DNA of 64,000 nt from Sphingobacteriia bacterium (GCA_011390575.1 JAABSE010000008.1:1-64000), one strand, 5' to 3'; positions 44,686-53,490 are shown, counted from the stretch's first letter. Program-made: numbers and translations. Notes: generated by a model not told the origin, from the letters alone.

Positions 44686-46821
44686 ATGAAAGTATATCAA
44701 ACGAACGAAATCAAGAACATTGCGCTGACCGGAGGCACCAAATCCGGCAAAACCACCCTGGCAGAAGCCATGATTTTTGAAGGGGGTGTGATAAATCGCA
44801 GGGGATCTGTTGATGATAAAAACTCCGTTTCTGACTATAGAGAGATAGAGCTTGAGCGTCAGGCTTCTGTTTTTTCAACTGTTATGTATTCTGAATTTTC
44901 CGGAAAGAAAATCAATATCATTGACACCCCCGGATTCGATGATTTTATTGGAGAGGTAATTGCCGCTCTGAAGGTTGCTGATACAGCAGTTATGGTTATC
45001 AACGCACAAAACGGTGTTGAAGTAGGAACAGAGATTACCTGGAGACAAATCAACCGACTTGAAAAGCCCGCCGTATTTGTACTAAACCAGCTCGATCATG
45101 AAAAAGCCAATTTTGATGAATCGCTCCGACAACTCAAAACCCAGTTTGGTGATAAAGTGATTCCTGCTCAGTTTCCTGTCAATGCCGGTATAGGCTTTGA
45201 TAGTGTGGTCGATGTTCTGGAAATGAAAATGTACAAGTTTCCCAAAGATGGGGGCCAACCTGAAATAACCGATATTCCTGCTTCCGAAAAAGACAAAGCA
45301 GATGAATACCAGAATGCCATTATTGAAGCGGCCGCAGAAAGTGATGAAGCATTGATGGAAAACTTCTTCGAAAATGGCTCTCTTACGCCCGAAGAACTCT
45401 CCCAGGGAATTAAGCAGGGTATTGCTACACGCACCATGTTCCCCATGTTCTGTGTTTCTGCAAAACATAACCAGGGTGTAGCTCGTTTCCTTGACTTTGT
45501 TACCGTCAGTTTGCCTGCTCCCGATGAAGTGGTAAAAGAGAAAACCACAGAAGATAAAGAGCTTGCTTTTGATCCTGCAGCTCCTGCAACAGCACTTATT
45601 TTCAAAACAGCCATTGAAACTCACCTTGGGGAAATATCCTTTTTCAAGGTTTATGAAGGTGCTGTTACCGAAGCCATTGACCTTGTAAACAGCACTACTG
45701 GTTCTAAGGAAAGACTCTCCCAGCTGTTTGTTGTGGCAGGAAAAAATCGCCAGAAAGTTGAAAAAGTGGTAGCCGGAGATATCGCTGCCACCATTAAACT
45801 CAAAGACAGCCGCACCAACACAACTCTTACTACAGGCAAAAACCAGGGTTTGACGGTTTCTCCCATTGTATTCCCTGATGCCAAAATCCGCCAGGCAGTG
45901 AAGGCAAAAAACACTGCTGACGAAGAAAAACTTGCCGGCGTACTCAAGGAAATGAACAACATTGACCCCACACTTCAATATGAACACTCTAAAGAGTTGA
46001 AGCAGGTCATCCTTTCCGGACAAGGCGAATTGCACCTCAACGTGGCCAAGTGGATGATTGAAAACATCAGTAAAGTAGAAATCGAATATTTCTCCCCCAA
46101 AATTCCTTACAGGGAAACCATTACCAAAAGTGCTAAAGCTACTTACCGTCACAAGAAACAATCTGGTGGTGCAGGTCAGTTTGGTGAAGTACACATGATG
46201 ATTGAACCCTACTACGAAGGAATGCCCAACCAAACCGAATTTCCCGTGCGCGGACAGGATATCCACGAACTGGACTGGGGTGGTAAGCTCGTATTCAATA
46301 GTTGTATTGTCGGTGGATCTATCGATGCCCGGTTTATGCCCGCGATCCTCAAAGGAATCATGGAAAAAATTGAAGAAGGCCCACTCACAGGATCCTATGC
46401 CCGTGATATTGTTGTAAACATCTACGACGGTAAAATGCACCCGGTTGACTCCAACGAGATTTCTTTCAAACTTGCCGGTAGAAATGCTTTCCGCGAGGCA
46501 TTTAAAAACGCAGGACCTAAAATTCTTGAGCCTATTTATGATGTAGAAGTAATGGTTCCGGAAGAAAAAATGGGTGATGTAATGACAGACCTTCAGGGAC
46601 GACGTGCCATCATTATGGGTATGGACTCCGAAGGAAATTACCAGAAAATCAAAGCCAGAGTTCCGTTGGCAGAAATGAATAAGTTCTCTACCACCCTGAG
46701 CTCACTCACCAGTGGCCGTGGTATGTATGGTATGAAGTATGCCGAATATCAGCAGGTACCCTCCGATGTACAGGACAAACTGCTCAAAGCATACGAAGCA
46801 GAACAGGAAGAAGAAGATTAA
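44686..46821 (+). CDS. fusA2: Elongation factor G paralogue (EF-G2 type) lacking GTPase catalytic residues
   Basis: 711 residues with the five-domain EF-G layout: G domain (about 10-280), domain II (about 305-395), III (about 410-480), IV (about 485-605; RHKKQSGGAGQFGEV) and V (about 610-700; DLQGRRAIIMGMDSE). The G domain departs from true EF-G. The P-loop is GGTKSGKT (16-23) rather than GHVDAGKT, the RGIT of switch I is absent (ELERQASVFST), switch II reads DTPGFDDF (80-87) with Phe84 for the catalytic His, and G4 is NQLD. Bacteroides has a comparable EF-G2 that supports translocation without GTP hydrolysis during carbon starvation. This gene stands alone behind a structured leader, so it is probably a stress-time factor. 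Confidence 0.9.
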   Translation: MKVYQTNEIKNIALTGGTKSGKTTLAEAMIFEGGVINRRGSVDDKNSVSDYREIELERQASVFSTVMYSEFSGKKINIIDTPGFDDFIGEVIAALKVADTAVMVINAQNGVEVGTEITWRQINRLEKPAVFVLNQLDHEKANFDESLRQLKTQFGDKVIPAQFPVNAGIGFDSVVDVLEMKMYKFPKDGGQPEITDIPASEKDKADEYQNAIIEAAAESDEALMENFFENGSLTPEELSQGIKQGIATRTMFPMFCVSAKHNQGVARFLDFVTVSLPAPDEVVKEKTTEDKELAFDPAAPATALIFKTAIETHLGEISFFKVYEGAVTEAIDLVNSTTGSKERLSQLFVVAGKNRQKVEKVVAGDIAATIKLKDSRTNTTLTTGKNQGLTVSPIVFPDAKIRQAVKAKNTADEEKLAGVLKEMNNIDPTLQYEHSKELKQVILSGQGELHLNVAKWMIENISKVEIEYFSPKIPYRETITKSAKATYRHKKQSGGAGQFGEVHMMIEPYYEGMPNQTEFPVRGQDIHELDWGGKLVFNSCIVGGSIDARFMPAILKGIMEKIEEGPLTGSYARDIVVNIYDGKMHPVDSNEISFKLAGRNAFREAFKNAGPKILEPIYDVEVMVPEEKMGDVMTDLQGRRAIIMGMDSEGNYQKIKARVPLAEMNKFSTTLSSLTSGRGMYGMKYAEYQQVPSDVQDKLLKAYEAEQEEED

Positions 46822-46848
46822 TCTTTTTGTATTCTCAAATAATAGAAG

Positions 46849-46878
46849 CCCCGCTGATTTAATTCAGCGGGGTTTTTT
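46849..46878 (+). terminator. Intrinsic terminator after the EF-G paralogue
   Basis: CCCCGCTGA (46849-46857) pairs with TCAGCGGGG (46864-46872), followed by six T. Confidence 0.9.
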
Positions 46879-46890
46879 GTATATATATGG

Positions 46891-47440
46891 ACCGCACGCT
46901 GAGTGGAATTTGCAATTCCACTCGAAACATTGTTGAATTTGTAATTCAACATCAAGACAAGAATAAATTTTTATACCGTGCGCTGTCATCAACTATAGTG
47001 CATGCCAGGCCGTTGGTGCACAGCGCCTTTTTTGATGTCGCCGGGACACCCGGGGCGCTGCCCCGGGCTATGATGTATAAGGCTTTCAGCCTTTCTGCAG
47101 TAACGCATCAACAGAAAGGGAACTATCTGGGGGCCAGTAATTATCAATGAGCCTGAAGGGCTCAAACAACAAAGCCCGGGGCAAAGCGACATAGTCGTCA
47201 GGTTATGGAGCATCGCCCCGGGTTATGGCGTGCAGAAATAAACGGCGCTGCAGCAGAATGGTCCTCGTAAGCCGGAATGTTGATGCAGCGCAAAAGCAGG
47301 GGTCATGGTAGAGGGAGAAACCAGTAAACATTTAGAGACGTGAGAATAAATGTAAGTTGGAAGTGAAGGGACTGAAGCGTAGTGGAAGTCCCACGAGCTG
47401 ACGGAGGTGGGATTGGAACGTTGAGTTTTGGACACCCATT
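46891..47440. repeat. Non-coding region rich in REP-like palindromes and GC dyads
   Basis: The largest gene-free stretch here. Two similar hairpins lie side by side: GAGTGGAATT/AATTCCACTC (46901-46923) and TGTTGAATT/AATTCAACA (46931-46951). They are flanked by the imperfect direct repeat ACCGCACGCTG (46891-46901) and ACCGTGCGCTG (46975-46985). Then CCCGGGGC (47049-47056) pairs with GCCCCGGG (47060-47067), and the same 8-mers recur at 47175-47182 and 47215-47222. CCTTTCTG (47090-47097) pairs with CAGAAAGG (47112-47119). From about 47230 to 47440 the GC content stays raised, but I recognise nothing. No convincing protein is encoded; this looks like repeat elements or a decayed mobile element. 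Confidence 0.6.
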
Positions 47441-47505
47441 ATAAAACATGGAAGGAGTAAGTTTTATACTTTAATCTTTTGCCCCCCTCATATGCTTTTT
47501 TTTTA

Positions 47506-47513
47506 TAATTTTG
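47506..47513 (+). promoter_or_regulatory. Candidate -7 element for the ileS operon (TAATTTTG)
   Basis: Exact TAnnTTTG, 76 nt before the ileS ATG. A TTTG at 47478-47481 is 24 bp upstream, slightly far for a -33 element. Confidence 0.45.
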
Positions 47514-47589
47514 CGCCTTTGATTGTAGAACCTACCTGAAATGATTTTCAGGGGTTTGAATACTAATTAGCAAAAAAGAATTTCAGCAA

Positions 47590-50500
47590 ATGGAAAGAAA
47601 GTATCCTGAATACAAAAGACTCAATTTATCGCAGATTGGCAAAGAGGTATTAAAAGACTGGGAAGCCGGAAAGGTTTTTGAGAAAAGCCTTGAAATCCGC
47701 CAGGGACATAAACCATGGGTTTTTTACGAAGGCCCTCCCTCAGCCAATGGTCTTCCGGGGATACACCACGTTATGGCACGTGCTATAAAGGATATCTTCT
47801 GCAGATACCGCACCCAGAAAGGATTCCTGGTAAACAGGAAAGCCGGATGGGATACCCATGGACTGCCCGTTGAGATAGGAGTGGAAAAACTGCTGGGCAT
47901 TACCAAAGAAGATATCGGATCAAAAATTTCCATTGCTGAATACAACCAGGCCTGCCGTAAGGATGTGATGAAGTTCAAGGATACCTGGGATGAGCTTACC
48001 CGTTTAATGGGTTATTGGGTCGATTTGAGTGCCCCCTACATCACTTTCGATAATAAATACATAGAAACAGTGTGGCACCTTTTAAGCAAACTGCACGAAA
48101 AAGGGTTGCTTTACAAAGGTTACTCTATTCAGCCCTACTCTCCGGCTGCCGGAACCGGTTTGAGCACGCACGAGCTCAATCAACCCGGTTGTTACAAGAT
48201 GGTAAAAGATAATTCTGTTACCGCCCAGTTCAAAGTGGTGCGCAATGAAACTTCCGAATTCCTGTTTGCTGACGGAGAGGACGAAGTACATTTCCTGGCA
48301 TGGACCACCACCCCCTGGACATTACCCAGCAATACCGGTCTGGCTGTGGGTAAAAATATTGATTATGTAAAAATCAAGACTTTCAATCCCTATACTTTTA
48401 AACCTGTAACCGTTGTACTGGCCAAAGAATTGATGCACAGCCTTTTTGATCCCAAAAATGCAGGGCTGGCCATGGAAGACTATAACGAAGGTGATAAAAA
48501 AATCCCCTATCAGATTGTAAAAGAATACAAGGGCAAGCAATTCGAAAATATCCGTTACGAGCAGCTCATTCCTTCCATCGTTCCCGAAGAGGGAGATTCT
48601 TTCAGGGTAGTACTGGGCGACTTTGTAACCACCGAGGATGGAACAGGTATCGTGCACATCGCACCCAGTTTTGGTGCCGACGACTTTAAAGTGGGTAAAC
48701 AATACAACCTGGGTGCCCTAACCATGGTGAACAAACAAGGGAAATTTATTGACGAAATGCCCGAATTTGGCGGAAGGTATGTGAAGACTGAATATGACCC
48801 GGAATTTGATCCCAAAAACGATCGCCCGGTAGATGTAGACATCATCATCAAGCTGAAAACAGAAAACAAAGCTTTTAAAGCTGAGAAATACGAGCACTCC
48901 TATCCTCATTGCTGGAGGACAGATAAACCGATACTTTATTATCCGCTTGATTCGTGGTTTATCAAAACCACCGCCTTGAAGGACAGGATGATTGAGCTCA
49001 ACAAAACCATACAGTGGAAACCGGAATCAACCGGTACCGGTCGTTTTGGTAACTGGCTCGAAAACCTGCAGGACTGGAATCTGAGCCGCTCCCGCTATTG
49101 GGGTGTGCCCTTGCCGGTTTGGGCTTCCGAAGACAGGGAAGAGATTATCTGCATCGGTTCGCTGGAGCAGTTGAAGGAAGAATGCGAAAAATCCGTTAAA
49201 GCCGGGTTTATGAAAACCAATCCGCTGTCAGATTTTAAGGCAGGTGATATGTCGAAAGACAACTATGCTGTTTTTGATATGCACAGGCCCCAGGTGGATG
49301 AGGTTGTTCTGGTGTCGGCTTCAGGAAAGAAAATGTATCGCGAAGCGGACCTGATTGATGTTTGGTTCGATTCCGGTTCCATGCCGTATGCACAGTACCA
49401 CTATCCTTTTGAAAACAAGGAACAGTTTGAACAGAACTTCCCGGCAGATTTTATCGCGGAGGGTGTCGACCAGACCCGTGGCTGGTTCTTTACCCTGCAT
49501 GCTATAGCGACCATGCTTTTCGATTCGGTATCCTTCAAAACGGTTGTTTCCAACGGCCTGGTGTTGGATAAAAAAGGCAATAAGATGTCTAAGCGATTGG
49601 GCAATGCTGTAGATCCTTTTGAAACCATTGAAAAATATGGCCCCGACGCAACACGCTGGTACATGATTACCAATGCCCAGCCCTGGGATAACCTCAAATT
49701 CGATCTCGAAGGTGTTGCTGAAGTGCAGCGCAAGTTTTTCGGCACTTTGTACAATACCTACGCTTTCTTTGCCCTGTATGCCAATATCGATGGTTTTGCT
49801 TATGAGGAAGAAGAAATTGCCCTTGAAAAGCGCCCCGAAATTGACCGGTGGATTCTTTCAGAACTCAATACCCTTATCCGCAAAGTAGATGAATGCTATA
49901 ATGATTTTGAGCCTACCCGTGCCGGAAGACTCATCCAGGAATTCGTTGACGAGCACCTGAGCAACTGGTATGTGCGTTTGTGCCGTCGCCGGTTCTGGAA
50001 AGGCGACTACACAGAAGATAAAATTTCTGCTTATCAGACGCTTTACCGCTGTCTGGAGGTAGTGAGTCAGCTCTCCTCTCCCATAGCACCGTTTTTCAGT
50101 GATCGCCTGTTTACAGACCTTAACAAGGTAAGCCAGCGATCTGAGCATATTTCTGTGCACCTGACAGATTTTCCCGTTTATGATGCTGCCTTTGTTGACA
50201 GTGACCTGGAGGAAAGGATGCAACTGGCACAAAAAATATCCTCGCTTGTGCTGGGGCTTCGCAAGAAGGTTAATATCAGGGTGCGCCAGCCACTGCAAAA
50301 AATCATGGTCCCCGTGCTGGATGAAAAGTTCCGCGCACAGCTTGAAGGGGTTGAAAACCTTATTCTTTCAGAGGTGAATGTGAAAGAGCTTGAGTATCTC
50401 ACCGAAACTGCCGGTGTGTTGGTAAAAAAGATAAAACCCAACTTTAAAACCCTGGGCCCTAAATATGGCAAACTGATGAAACAAATTGCTGCCATAGTTA

Positions 50501-50958
50501 ACGGATTTAGCCAGGAGGATATAGCAATAATTGAAGAAGAGGGCAGTTATACAATTGAGGTAGAAGGACAGTCTGTTGTTCTGGGAACCGAAGATGTGGA
50601 AATCACTTCCGAAGATATCCCCGGCTGGCTGGTAGCTGCTGAAGGTAAGGTGACTGTTGCTCTTGATATTACCATTGGCAATGACTTAAGGCAGGAAGGT
50701 ATTGCACGGGAGCTTATCAACAGAATCCAGAATCTCAGAAAAGAAAATAACCTCGAAGTGACCGATAAAATCGAGCTATGGGTGCAAAAACATGATCAAA
50801 TATCTGATGCAATAGTCAACAATAATGATTATATTTGCTCTGAAACACTGGCTGTAAAACTACATTATGTTGAGGTTCTGGAAGAAGAGACAAAAACTCA
50901 GGTAGACATTGAAGACGAAGTAAAAACTTTTGTTTTCATCCGTAAGGCAAACAATTAA
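47590..50958 (+). CDS. ileS: Isoleucyl-tRNA synthetase, type 2 with GIHH signature
   Basis: 1122 residues. Charges tRNA-Ile. The class I HIGH motif reads GIHH at residues 57-60 (SANGLPGIHH), with first and third positions swapped. KMSKR (in KKGNKMSKRLGN) is the KMSKS loop. The connective editing domain (about 190-420) has WTTTPWTLPSNT, followed by a long helical anticodon-binding part. Length and lack of a C-terminal zinc-finger cysteine set fit the type 2 (eukaryote-like) enzymes. The GXHH variant is known to give strong mupirocin resistance in type 2 IleRS. First gene of a unit with the DksA-like gene (19 bp) and lspA. Confidence 0.97.
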   Translation: MERKYPEYKRLNLSQIGKEVLKDWEAGKVFEKSLEIRQGHKPWVFYEGPPSANGLPGIHHVMARAIKDIFCRYRTQKGFLVNRKAGWDTHGLPVEIGVEKLLGITKEDIGSKISIAEYNQACRKDVMKFKDTWDELTRLMGYWVDLSAPYITFDNKYIETVWHLLSKLHEKGLLYKGYSIQPYSPAAGTGLSTHELNQPGCYKMVKDNSVTAQFKVVRNETSEFLFADGEDEVHFLAWTTTPWTLPSNTGLAVGKNIDYVKIKTFNPYTFKPVTVVLAKELMHSLFDPKNAGLAMEDYNEGDKKIPYQIVKEYKGKQFENIRYEQLIPSIVPEEGDSFRVVLGDFVTTEDGTGIVHIAPSFGADDFKVGKQYNLGALTMVNKQGKFIDEMPEFGGRYVKTEYDPEFDPKNDRPVDVDIIIKLKTENKAFKAEKYEHSYPHCWRTDKPILYYPLDSWFIKTTALKDRMIELNKTIQWKPESTGTGRFGNWLENLQDWNLSRSRYWGVPLPVWASEDREEIICIGSLEQLKEECEKSVKAGFMKTNPLSDFKAGDMSKDNYAVFDMHRPQVDEVVLVSASGKKMYREADLIDVWFDSGSMPYAQYHYPFENKEQFEQNFPADFIAEGVDQTRGWFFTLHAIATMLFDSVSFKTVVSNGLVLDKKGNKMSKRLGNAVDPFETIEKYGPDATRWYMITNAQPWDNLKFDLEGVAEVQRKFFGTLYNTYAFFALYANIDGFAYEEEEIALEKRPEIDRWILSELNTLIRKVDECYNDFEPTRAGRLIQEFVDEHLSNWYVRLCRRRFWKGDYTEDKISAYQTLYRCLEVVSQLSSPIAPFFSDRLFTDLNKVSQRSEHISVHLTDFPVYDAAFVDSDLEERMQLAQKISSLVLGLRKKVNIRVRQPLQKIMVPVLDEKFRAQLEGVENLILSEVNVKELEYLTETAGVLVKKIKPNFKTLGPKYGKLMKQIAAIVNGFSQEDIAIIEEEGSYTIEVEGQSVVLGTEDVEITSEDIPGWLVAAEGKVTVALDITIGNDLRQEGIARELINRIQNLRKENNLEVTDKIELWVQKHDQISDAIVNNNDYICSETLAVKLHYVEVLEEETKTQVDIEDEVKTFVFIRKANN

Positions 50959-50977
50959 ACGATAAAACCCTATTGAT

Positions 50978-51373
50978 ATGGAAACCAAGAAAGAAAAAAC
51001 AAGATATTCAGATGAGGAATTGCAGGAGTTCAAAGGTATCATCATGAAGAAACTTGAAGAGGCCAAAGCAGGTCTGAAGATTCTTACAGAAGCATACACC
51101 ACCCAGAATGCCAATGATACCAACGATACATCTCCTTCCTTTAAAATTCTCGAGGAGGGCTCACAGGTATTGTCAAAAGAGGAAAACAGCCAACTGGCAG
51201 CCCGGCAGCAGAAATTTATCCGCGACCTGGAGAATGCCCTTATCCGTATTGAAAACAAGTCCTATGGAATATGCAGAGCTACAGGTAAGTTAATTTCCAA
51301 AGAACGACTGAGAAGTGTTCCCCATGCCACCCTTAGCATCGAAGCAAAACTTAATCAGAACACAAAAAAGTAA
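50978..51373 (+). CDS. TraR/DksA-like protein without the zinc-finger cysteine set
   Basis: 131 residues. A helical N-terminus is followed by the DksA C-terminal pattern KFIRDLENALIRIENKSYGICRATGKLISKERLRSVPHAT. DksA-type proteins bind the RNA polymerase secondary channel. The usual four Cys of the zinc finger are reduced to one (YGIC), with Ala and Ser at the others (RATG, LSIEAK). This reduced form is common in Bacteroidota. It lies between ileS (19 bp) and lspA, whose ATG directly follows this stop codon, so the three genes form one operon. Confidence 0.88.
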   Translation: METKKEKTRYSDEELQEFKGIIMKKLEEAKAGLKILTEAYTTQNANDTNDTSPSFKILEEGSQVLSKEENSQLAARQQKFIRDLENALIRIENKSYGICRATGKLISKERLRSVPHATLSIEAKLNQNTKK

Positions 51374-52042
51374 ATGGCTGCTTTAGGTATAAAAAAAGAG
51401 CATATTCCCTGGATTGTTGTATTTCTGATTTTGCTTATTGATCAAACTTCCAAAATCATTGTAAAAACATCAATGACCCTTGGGCAGGGTTTCCCTGTGT
51501 TGGGCGACTGGTCATACATTTACTTTATAGAAAACGAAGGGATGGCCTTCGGAATGCAGTTTGCCGGCGATTATGGAAAACTCATCCTGAGTATCTTCAG
51601 GATAGTGGCCGTGGGTTTTATCGGGTGGTATATTGTAAAGCTTCTGAAGCAAAATGCCCATACCGGGCTCATTATTTGTATTTCTCTGATCATGGCAGGT
51701 GCCTTGGGCAATATCCTGGACAGTGCATTTTACGGGATAATATTTTCGGAAAGTTCATTTCTTCAAACGGCCGAATTTTTGCCTGAAGAAGGGGGTTATG
51801 CTCCTTTCCTGTATGGCAAAGTGGTTGATATGTTCTATTTCCCGCTTATCAAAGGGAATTATCCTCAGTGGTTTCCTTTTTGGGCAGGGCAGGAGTTTAT
51901 ATTTTTCAGACCTGTATTCAATGTTGCCGATTCTGCTATTACCATTGGAGTCATTACTTTACTGGTTTTCCAGAAAAAGTTTTTTGCCCATCAGCATTCA
52001 TCGGATGAAGCTGGAGAGACCAAACAATCTCTTTTCTTTTAA
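51374..52042 (+). CDS. lspA: Lipoprotein signal peptidase (SPase II)
   Basis: 222 residues with four membrane helices. Cleaves signal peptides of prolipoproteins at the lipobox Cys, in the inner membrane. The catalytic aspartates sit in GALGNILDSAFYG and FNVADSAITIG. NEGMAFGMQF is the conserved periplasmic segment. It is longer than the E. coli enzyme (164) because of an insert between the two catalytic segments, as usual in Bacteroidota. The start codon directly follows the stop of the DksA-like gene, so translation is coupled. Several lipoproteins in this window (GldD, S41 protease, AcrA, DUF4270) would be substrates. Confidence 0.96.
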   Translation: MAALGIKKEHIPWIVVFLILLIDQTSKIIVKTSMTLGQGFPVLGDWSYIYFIENEGMAFGMQFAGDYGKLILSIFRIVAVGFIGWYIVKLLKQNAHTGLIICISLIMAGALGNILDSAFYGIIFSESSFLQTAEFLPEEGGYAPFLYGKVVDMFYFPLIKGNYPQWFPFWAGQEFIFFRPVFNVADSAITIGVITLLVFQKKFFAHQHSSDEAGETKQSLFF

Positions 52043-52102
52043 GCATCAGTTTCTTCTCTCACACTCCATTAAGATAAAATAATTTAACCCTTACTTTCAG
52101 CA

Positions 52103-52876
52103 ATGAGTGGATTTCTGTTTGAACAGATAATATTTGGACCCATAAAAAGCAGACGGCTGGGGATTTCCCTTGGGGTGAATCTGCTTCCTACTGTACGCAA
52201 GCATTGCACTTTTAACTGTATATACTGCGAATGCGGATGGACCAGAACCCATGAGGTGGAAAAGGGTTTTCCGCCGGCAGGTCAAATCAGGGAAGCTTTG
52301 GAAGAGAAGCTTGCCGGGATGAAAAAGAAAAATTCCCTGCTGGATTCCATTACTTTTGCCGGAAATGGTGAGCCTACACTCCATCCTGAATTTGACCAGG
52401 TAGTTGACATTACCATAGAATTGAGAGATAAATATTATCCTGACGCGGTTGTTTCGGTGCTTACCAATGCCAGTAAGGCCTCAGAACCTTCCGTAATGCA
52501 GGCCCTTCTCAAAACCGACCAGCCCATACTGAAGCTTGACGCAGGGACCGATGAAACTTTCCAGCTTATCAATAACCCAAGAATTAAGGTATCTCTCCCA
52601 CAAATTGTATCCTCACTGGAAGCCTTCAAAGGGAAGGCAATTATCCAGACCCTTTTTGTTAAGGGAATACATAAGGGGATAGCTATTGATAATTCTACTG
52701 ATGAAGAAGTAGATGCCTGGCTGCAACACCTGAATCGGATTCAGCCACGCCTGGTGATGATTTATCCTATTGCCCGCAGCACCCCCGAAGAAACGCTGGA
52801 AAAGGTTCCTTTTGACAGACTTATGGAAATAGCCCGAAAGGTAGAAGCCCTGGGGTTCGAAGCAGAGGTTTACTAA
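52103..52876 (+). CDS. Radical SAM protein
   Basis: 257 residues. The iron-sulphur cluster motif C-x3-C-x2-C is in HCTFNCIYCECGW (about residues 34-43). GPIKSRRLGISLGVNLLP before it and SITFAGNGEPTLHPEF after it are typical of the COG0731-like radical SAM group, which includes wyosine-type tRNA modifiers and many uncharacterised enzymes. No C-terminal accessory domain is visible. It follows lspA by 60 bp. The substrate is unknown. Confidence 0.9.
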   Translation: MSGFLFEQIIFGPIKSRRLGISLGVNLLPTVRKHCTFNCIYCECGWTRTHEVEKGFPPAGQIREALEEKLAGMKKKNSLLDSITFAGNGEPTLHPEFDQVVDITIELRDKYYPDAVVSVLTNASKASEPSVMQALLKTDQPILKLDAGTDETFQLINNPRIKVSLPQIVSSLEAFKGKAIIQTLFVKGIHKGIAIDNSTDEEVDAWLQHLNRIQPRLVMIYPIARSTPEETLEKVPFDRLMEIARKVEALGFEAEVY

Positions 52877-52902
52877 CACTGATCTGAACTATTATTGAAG
52901 AG

Positions 52903-52941
52903 CAGGCGTTTAAAGTGTAGTTATAAACCTTTAAACGCCTG
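52903..52941 (+). promoter_or_regulatory. Long hairpin immediately upstream of the pterin dehydratase start
   Basis: CAGGCGTTTAAAG (52903-52915) pairs perfectly with CTTTAAACGCCTG (52929-52941) across a 13-nt loop, ending 6 nt before the ATG. There is no T run, so it is not a normal terminator. It could block ribosome access or be a protein-binding site. Confidence 0.5.
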
Positions 52942-52947
52942 AAAACT

Positions 52948-53178
52948 ATGTGGACAGAAAAAAATAACCAACTGGTAAGAAGTTTCGAATTCAACGACTT
53001 TGTCGCAGCCTTTTCTTTTATGACCCGTGTGGCTTTTGCTGCAGAGAAAATGGGTCATCACCCCGAATGGAGCAATGTTTACAACAAGGTGGAAATAAAA
53101 CTTTCAACCCATGATGCCGGCAATACAGTTACGGACAAAGACCGCAAACTTGCCGATGCCATTGATAAATTGTTGTAA
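52948..53178 (+). CDS. phhB: 4a-hydroxytetrahydrobiopterin dehydratase (PCD/DCoH)
   Basis: 76 residues. Recycles oxidised pterin cofactor of aromatic amino acid hydroxylases. The active-site motif E-K-M-G-H-H-P-E-W is complete, with the later Tyr/His and Asp ([19 protein letters not shown]) at family spacing. It is slightly shorter than typical (about 95-105), lacking the usual N-terminal leader, but the core is complete. No phenylalanine hydroxylase gene is nearby. The ATG follows a strong hairpin. Convergent with the ACP-like gene, 2 bp apart. Confidence 0.93.
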   Translation: MWTEKNNQLVRSFEFNDFVAAFSFMTRVAFAAEKMGHHPEWSNVYNKVEIKLSTHDAGNTVTDKDRKLADAIDKLL

Positions 53179-53180
53179 TC

Positions 53181-53450
53181 TCAGGCTGCACCTTGCTGTA
53201 GATACTGCTTTTGCCTTTCCTTGTGAATGACAGTTACAAGCTGGTTGATGGTGGAAATTTGTTTTTCCAGGCCATATTCCAGTCTTATGTTAAAGTGGTC
53301 TTCAACATTATTCAGCAGCAGGTTCAGCTCCCAGATTGAAAGGCCAAAATCGTCATAAAAATTGGCGGTATACGAAGGAGAGCCATTGAAAACCCTCATT
53401 TCCTTATTGAGAATGAACTGAATTTTTCCGTGAATTTCTGAATAGGTCAT
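53181..53450 (-). CDS. Small acyl-carrier-protein-like protein, phosphopantetheine site not conserved
   Basis: 89 residues from MTYSEIHGKIQF. The frame continues 41 codons upstream but would run into the preceding gene, so the shorter start is used. The predicted helices and the segment NFYDDFGLSIWELNLLLNNVEDHFNIRL resemble the acyl carrier protein helix II region (D-L-G-A-D-S-L-x3-E-L...E-x-x-F), but the Asp-Ser-Leu that carries phosphopantetheine is not in place. It is therefore either a non-carrier ACP-fold protein or a diverged one. Last gene of the minus-strand RND efflux operon. Function unknown. Confidence 0.6.
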   Translation of the reverse strand: MTYSEIHGKIQFILNKEMRVFNGSPSYTANFYDDFGLSIWELNLLLNNVEDHFNIRLEYGLEKQISTINQLVTVIHKERQKQYLQQGAA

Positions 53451-53490
53451 ATTTTGTTGTTTTAAGGTTAAAAATGTGGTTACATCTGAA

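Noticed and set aside
45082-46440. Long 452-codon antisense frame within the EF-G paralogue gene
   Set aside because: It is the mirror of a well-supported gene; its Cys/Phe/His-rich translation has no domain and no promoter.
46887-47435. Short frames (87, 74 and 70 codons) in the repeat-rich gap
   Set aside because: They run through palindromes and GC dyads and look like translated repeats, not proteins.
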